7,489 bases of DNA from Candidatus Doudnabacteria bacterium RIFCSPHIGHO2_02_FULL_46_11. Its GTDB lineage: Bacteria; Patescibacteriota; Doudnabacteria; UBA920; 2-02-FULL-46-11. Position 1 is the first letter of the stretch. Each line of letters starts with the position of its first letter. Position numbers and translations under genes: made by a program. The notes under the pieces are model-generated. The model was not told the DNA's origin. It saw only the letters and a program-made list of their open reading frames with translations, and did not search any database. This document shows, in pieces, positions 5,185 to 7,489 of the stretch. The stretch lies in contig MFES01000038.1 of NCBI GenBank assembly GCA_001779955.1, positions 4,077-11,565 on the forward strand. Direction: 5' to 3'.

Positions 5185-6615
5185 TTGCCGGACCTAACAG
5201 CCTTAATTTTATCCGTGCCTGACTTATTACCAATGTCTTTTGATTTTGTCTTGTCAATTTTGGCGGCCGGTTATATTTTGGCCGGGTTGGTACTGCTCAC
5301 AAATTTATACCGCAACGGATTTTTGCGCGGAAATCTGCTGGGAATTGGCGCGGCTCTTGTCTTTGCCGCCACGGCCTTAACTTACCTACCGCAGATTTTT
5401 TTGGAATCAAAGGGAAATTGGCATTGGCTTGAGGCGGTAAGCGCCATTATAGGTTTTGTCGCTATATACGGGTTTATTCTCCTTAGCCTTAAAAACAGGT
5501 TTATCATCGGCGGCTACCGCGCGCTTGAGGCCGCCCGGCAACAGTTGCGGCAGCAGGAGCGCTGGATGCAAATAATGCAGGAAAACATGACGGATGGACT
5601 GGCCGTGTTTGGTCGCAACGGCCGCCTTTTATACATTAATCCGGCCGCTCTAAAATTGCTCAATATCACGGATCTGGCCATGCGAGATCATGCACGCATA
5701 ATGTTCGGCCTTGGCTACAAAACAGACATTGAAGCAGACGCGTTAATTGCCCAGGTGTTGAGAGGGAATGATGTGAGCACTAGGCTGGTAGCGGCTGAAG
5801 GCCCCAATCAAGGCCAGATTATCGAAGTTAGGCTTTCGCCCGTTTACAGCAGGTTGCGCAAGGTTATTGCCGTCGCGGCAAGCTATCGGGATGTTACCCA
5901 AATTCATAACTTAGACAGGGCCAAGGAAGAGTTCATTCAAATCGCCAGCCATGAGCTGCGTACGCCCCTTACTGCGGTTAAGGGTTTCATATCACTTCTC
6001 GGCATGAGCCGATACGGCGACATGACCAAAAAACAGAAACAGATCGTCGGTAAGGCCCTGGCTTCCTGTGTAAGGCTGTCAAAGCTCGTGGATAACCTTT
6101 TGTTGGTGGCCCGCATCGAGGAAAGCAAGTCAGCCTACAATCCGCAATTGCTGGACATTGACGAGATAATCAAGCAAGTGGTGCAGGAACTGGCCGGAGA
6201 AGCGGATCGCTGCGGCATTAAATTGATGGCTCTGCCGTCGGCCAGAAAGTTGCCGCCGATATCGGGCGACCGCGAGAAAATGGAGCAGATAATTACCAAT
6301 TTGGTGGGCAATGCCATTAAGTACACGCCGGAAGGAGGGCAAGTCTTCATTGAGACTCGCCTAAAACAGGGCGAAATTGAGCTTAAGGTCATCGACACCG
6401 GCGTGGGTATTGCCGAAAGCGATTTGAGCAAGCTTTTTCATAAATTCCAAAGGATTAGAAACAATCGTTCGGTTGGCGTGGGAGGTTCTGGTCTAGGCTT
6501 GGTTATTGTTAAGTCGTTTGCTGAAATGCACGGCGGGCGCGTTTCCGTAAATTCGATAGAGGGCCAAGGAAGCACTTTTACCCTGATACTGCCAGCCGCC
6601 AATTCTGCGGCATGA
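5185..6615 (+). CDS. Membrane PAS-domain sensor histidine kinase
   Basis: A 476-residue hybrid of three parts. Three membrane helices lie at about 20-40, 51-72 and 84-103, joined by short loops, so there is no large external sensor domain. A PAS domain (about 127-240) starts MQENMTDGLAVFGRNGRLLY and ends with RDVTQI. The kinase core has the H box SHELRTPLTAVKG with phospho-accepting His256, the N box NLVGNAIKYTPEGG (372-385), G1 DTGVGI (404-409), F box LFHKFQRI (417-424) and G2 GGSGLGL (433-439); all are intact. It should autophosphorylate and pass phosphate to the receiver encoded next. The PAS domain suggests a cytoplasmic or membrane-proximal signal. The listed start is TTG 5185; ATG 5233 (residue 17, 460 aa product) begins just before the first helix and is at least as likely, with GTG 5215 as a third option. 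No start has a Shine-Dalgarno sequence. Residue numbers are from 5185. Confidence 0.95.
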   Translation: MPDLTALILSVPDLLPMSFDFVLSILAAGYILAGLVLLTNLYRNGFLRGNLLGIGAALVFAATALTYLPQIFLESKGNWHWLEAVSAIIGFVAIYGFILLSLKNRFIIGGYRALEAARQQLRQQERWMQIMQENMTDGLAVFGRNGRLLYINPAALKLLNITDLAMRDHARIMFGLGYKTDIEADALIAQVLRGNDVSTRLVAAEGPNQGQIIEVRLSPVYSRLRKVIAVAASYRDVTQIHNLDRAKEEFIQIASHELRTPLTAVKGFISLLGMSRYGDMTKKQKQIVGKALASCVRLSKLVDNLLLVARIEESKSAYNPQLLDIDEIIKQVVQELAGEADRCGIKLMALPSARKLPPISGDREKMEQIITNLVGNAIKYTPEGGQVFIETRLKQGEIELKVIDTGVGIAESDLSKLFHKFQRIRNNRSVGVGGSGLGLVIVKSFAEMHGGRVSVNSIEGQGSTFTLILPAANSAA

Positions 6616-6650
6616 AAGGTTTTGAGTTTTTTCCGCTAACCGATAATTAT

Positions 6651-7007
6651 ATGTCAAAAAATATTTTACTGGTGGAAGACGACTCGCTTCTTTCGGAAAT
6701 GTATACCATGATTTTGCAGGACGAGGGCTTCAATGTAAGTCATGTTCGAGACGGCCGCGCGGCTCTGCTGCGCACCTTAGACGATATTGATCTTGTTTTG
6801 CTTGATATACGCATTCCCGAGATTGACGGACTTGAAGTCCTGCGTTTTTACCGCGAGCATGGTTTTAAGCGGCCGATTATAGTTTTAACGAACAGCCCGC
6901 AGGTTAACCTGACCCAGGCTCTGGAGATGGGTGCCGACGGCTTTATGATTAAAAGCCACAGCGACATCAATGACGTGCTGAATGTCGTGCAAAAACATCT
7001 AGCTTAA
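6651..7007 (+). CDS. Stand-alone response regulator receiver protein
   Basis: A 118-residue single receiver (REC) domain, CheY-like, with no output domain. The acidic pocket is Glu9, Asp10 and Asp11 (ILLVEDD), the phospho-acceptor is Asp52 (VLLDIRIPEIDG), the conserved Thr is Thr80 (IIVLTNS) and the Lys is Lys101 (FMIKS). All the residues needed for phosphorylation are present. It is the expected partner of the kinase just upstream. With no DNA-binding domain it must act by protein contact, as chemotaxis and pilus-motility receivers do, or pass phosphate on. ATG 6651 is chosen because receivers begin three to six residues before the first strand. A second in-frame ATG at 6612 overlaps the kinase stop as ATGA and would add MKGFEFFPLTDNY; the overlap is typical of coupled genes, so the 131-residue form is possible. 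Confidence 0.93.
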   Translation: MSKNILLVEDDSLLSEMYTMILQDEGFNVSHVRDGRAALLRTLDDIDLVLLDIRIPEIDGLEVLRFYREHGFKRPIIVLTNSPQVNLTQALEMGADGFMIKSHSDINDVLNVVQKHLA

Positions 7008-7038
7008 AACCTGCGCTTTATAAGTTTATAAAATAGCG

Positions 7039-7068
7039 ATATACTGGTTATAAGCCGGTATATTTTTT
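7039..7068 (+). terminator. Rho-independent terminator after the receiver gene
   Basis: ATATACTGG at 7039-7047 pairs with CCGGTATAT at 7055-7063 (9 bp, one G-T wobble) around a 7-base loop, and runs into six T residues at 7063-7068. A smaller outer dyad (7014-7017 with 7035-7038) and the repeats TTTATAA, TTTATAA, TTATAA in 7018-7053 lie beside it. The TATAAA and TATACT matches here could also be -10 boxes for the next gene, but no clear -35 is seen. Confidence 0.72.
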
Positions 7069-7092
7069 AGGACAAGCCTTTTTAGAAACAAA

Positions 7093-7489
7093 ATGCCAAT
7101 AAAAAAAAGTCAGGGTTTTGCCTTAATTGATACGATTGTCGCAATTTTTTTAATAGGCGTGGCCTTTTCGGCCTTTAGTTTGATTTATCCTGCGCTCAAG
7201 CTTTCGCAAATCAGCCGTTCGTATATGGTTGCCGCGGCTATTGCCGAAAAAAAGATGGAGGAGCTCAAATATATCCAATTTGATTCACTCGATTTGGCCG
7301 AAGAGGCCCCGTTTTCCGATCCGGATTTTACAAAACTGCAAAATGTTTCGGCCGATTATAGCGTGACTTACTATGACATCAATAACGATGAGGTTGATGA
7401 AACAGACATTAAGGAAATTACGGTCAACCTGAACTGGGAAATAAGAGGCGAGTCGCGCAGTTATTTTTTGACCTCGCTTTCTTATCAAT
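7093..7489 (+). CDS. Type IV pilin/pseudopilin-like protein (PilV/GspI type), 3' end beyond window
   Basis: The open frame runs from ATG 7093 to the window edge (132 codons, no stop), so the protein is incomplete. It begins MPIKKSQG, a short basic leader ending in Gly8, followed by FALIDTIVAIFLIGVAFSAF: a class III prepilin peptidase signal with cleavage expected between Gly8 and Phe9, then the hydrophobic helix that anchors the subunit and packs in the fibre. Position +5 of the mature protein is Asp instead of the usual Glu. AAAIAEKKMEELKY (47-60) continues the helix, and the end (ITVNLNWEIRGESRSYFLTSL) resembles the last strands of minor pilins such as PilV or GspI. It should be part of a type IV pilus or pseudopilus. 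The upstream terminator marks it as the start of a new unit, probably more pilin genes to the right. Confidence 0.85.
   Translation, partial: MPIKKSQGFALIDTIVAIFLIGVAFSAFSLIYPALKLSQISRSYMVAAAIAEKKMEELKYIQFDSLDLAEEAPFSDPDFTKLQNVSADYSVTYYDINNDEVDETDIKEITVNLNWEIRGESRSYFLTSLSYQ

Overview
The window looks like a piece of a small bacterial chromosome, most likely a Patescibacteria (Candidate Phyla Radiation) genome of the Parcubacteria type. This is an inference from protein character: a divergent but complete CTP synthase, a membrane-tethered winged-helix protein, a DUF4430/DUF6580 pair, a type IV pilin-like protein, short intergenic gaps, and almost no recognisable Shine-Dalgarno sequences. TAA, TAG and TGA all end genes here, so the code is not the TGA-recoded one of Gracilibacteria. 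All convincing genes lie on the + strand.

Layout. 1-211: a GC-rich, non-coding, palindrome-packed stretch of unknown role. 212-562: a small protein with one N-terminal membrane helix and a C-terminal winged helix, followed by a strong dyad. 611-1567: a Ca2+/Na+ antiporter-type cation exchanger. 1568-1875: a 308-base gene-free interval rich in RNA-like structure. Its last strand covers the only good ribosome-binding sequence in the window and the start of the next gene, and it can pair in two mutually exclusive ways. 1876-5053: a probable four-gene operon (exported DUF4430 protein, DUF6580 membrane protein, SGNH hydrolase, CTP synthase PyrG), ending in a Rho-independent terminator at 5077-5112. 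5185-7007: a membrane PAS histidine kinase and a stand-alone receiver protein, ending in a second terminator at 7039-7068. 7093 to the window end: the start of a type IV pilin/pseudopilin-like protein, cut by the window edge.

How the genes may work together. DUF4430 resembles the C-terminal domain of transcobalamin-like proteins, and DUF6580 proteins resemble substrate-binding membrane subunits of ECF transporters. The pair may form a small uptake module, possibly for cobalamin or another cofactor, with energising ATPases elsewhere. The structured leader before them is the best candidate in this window for an undescribed cis-regulatory RNA. The kinase and receiver form a textbook two-component pair without a DNA-binding output. 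Its position just before a pilin gene suggests, but does not show, a link to surface pili. The SGNH hydrolase is fused transcriptionally and by overlap to the chain that ends in pyrG, an arrangement that makes them co-expressed rather than functionally linked.
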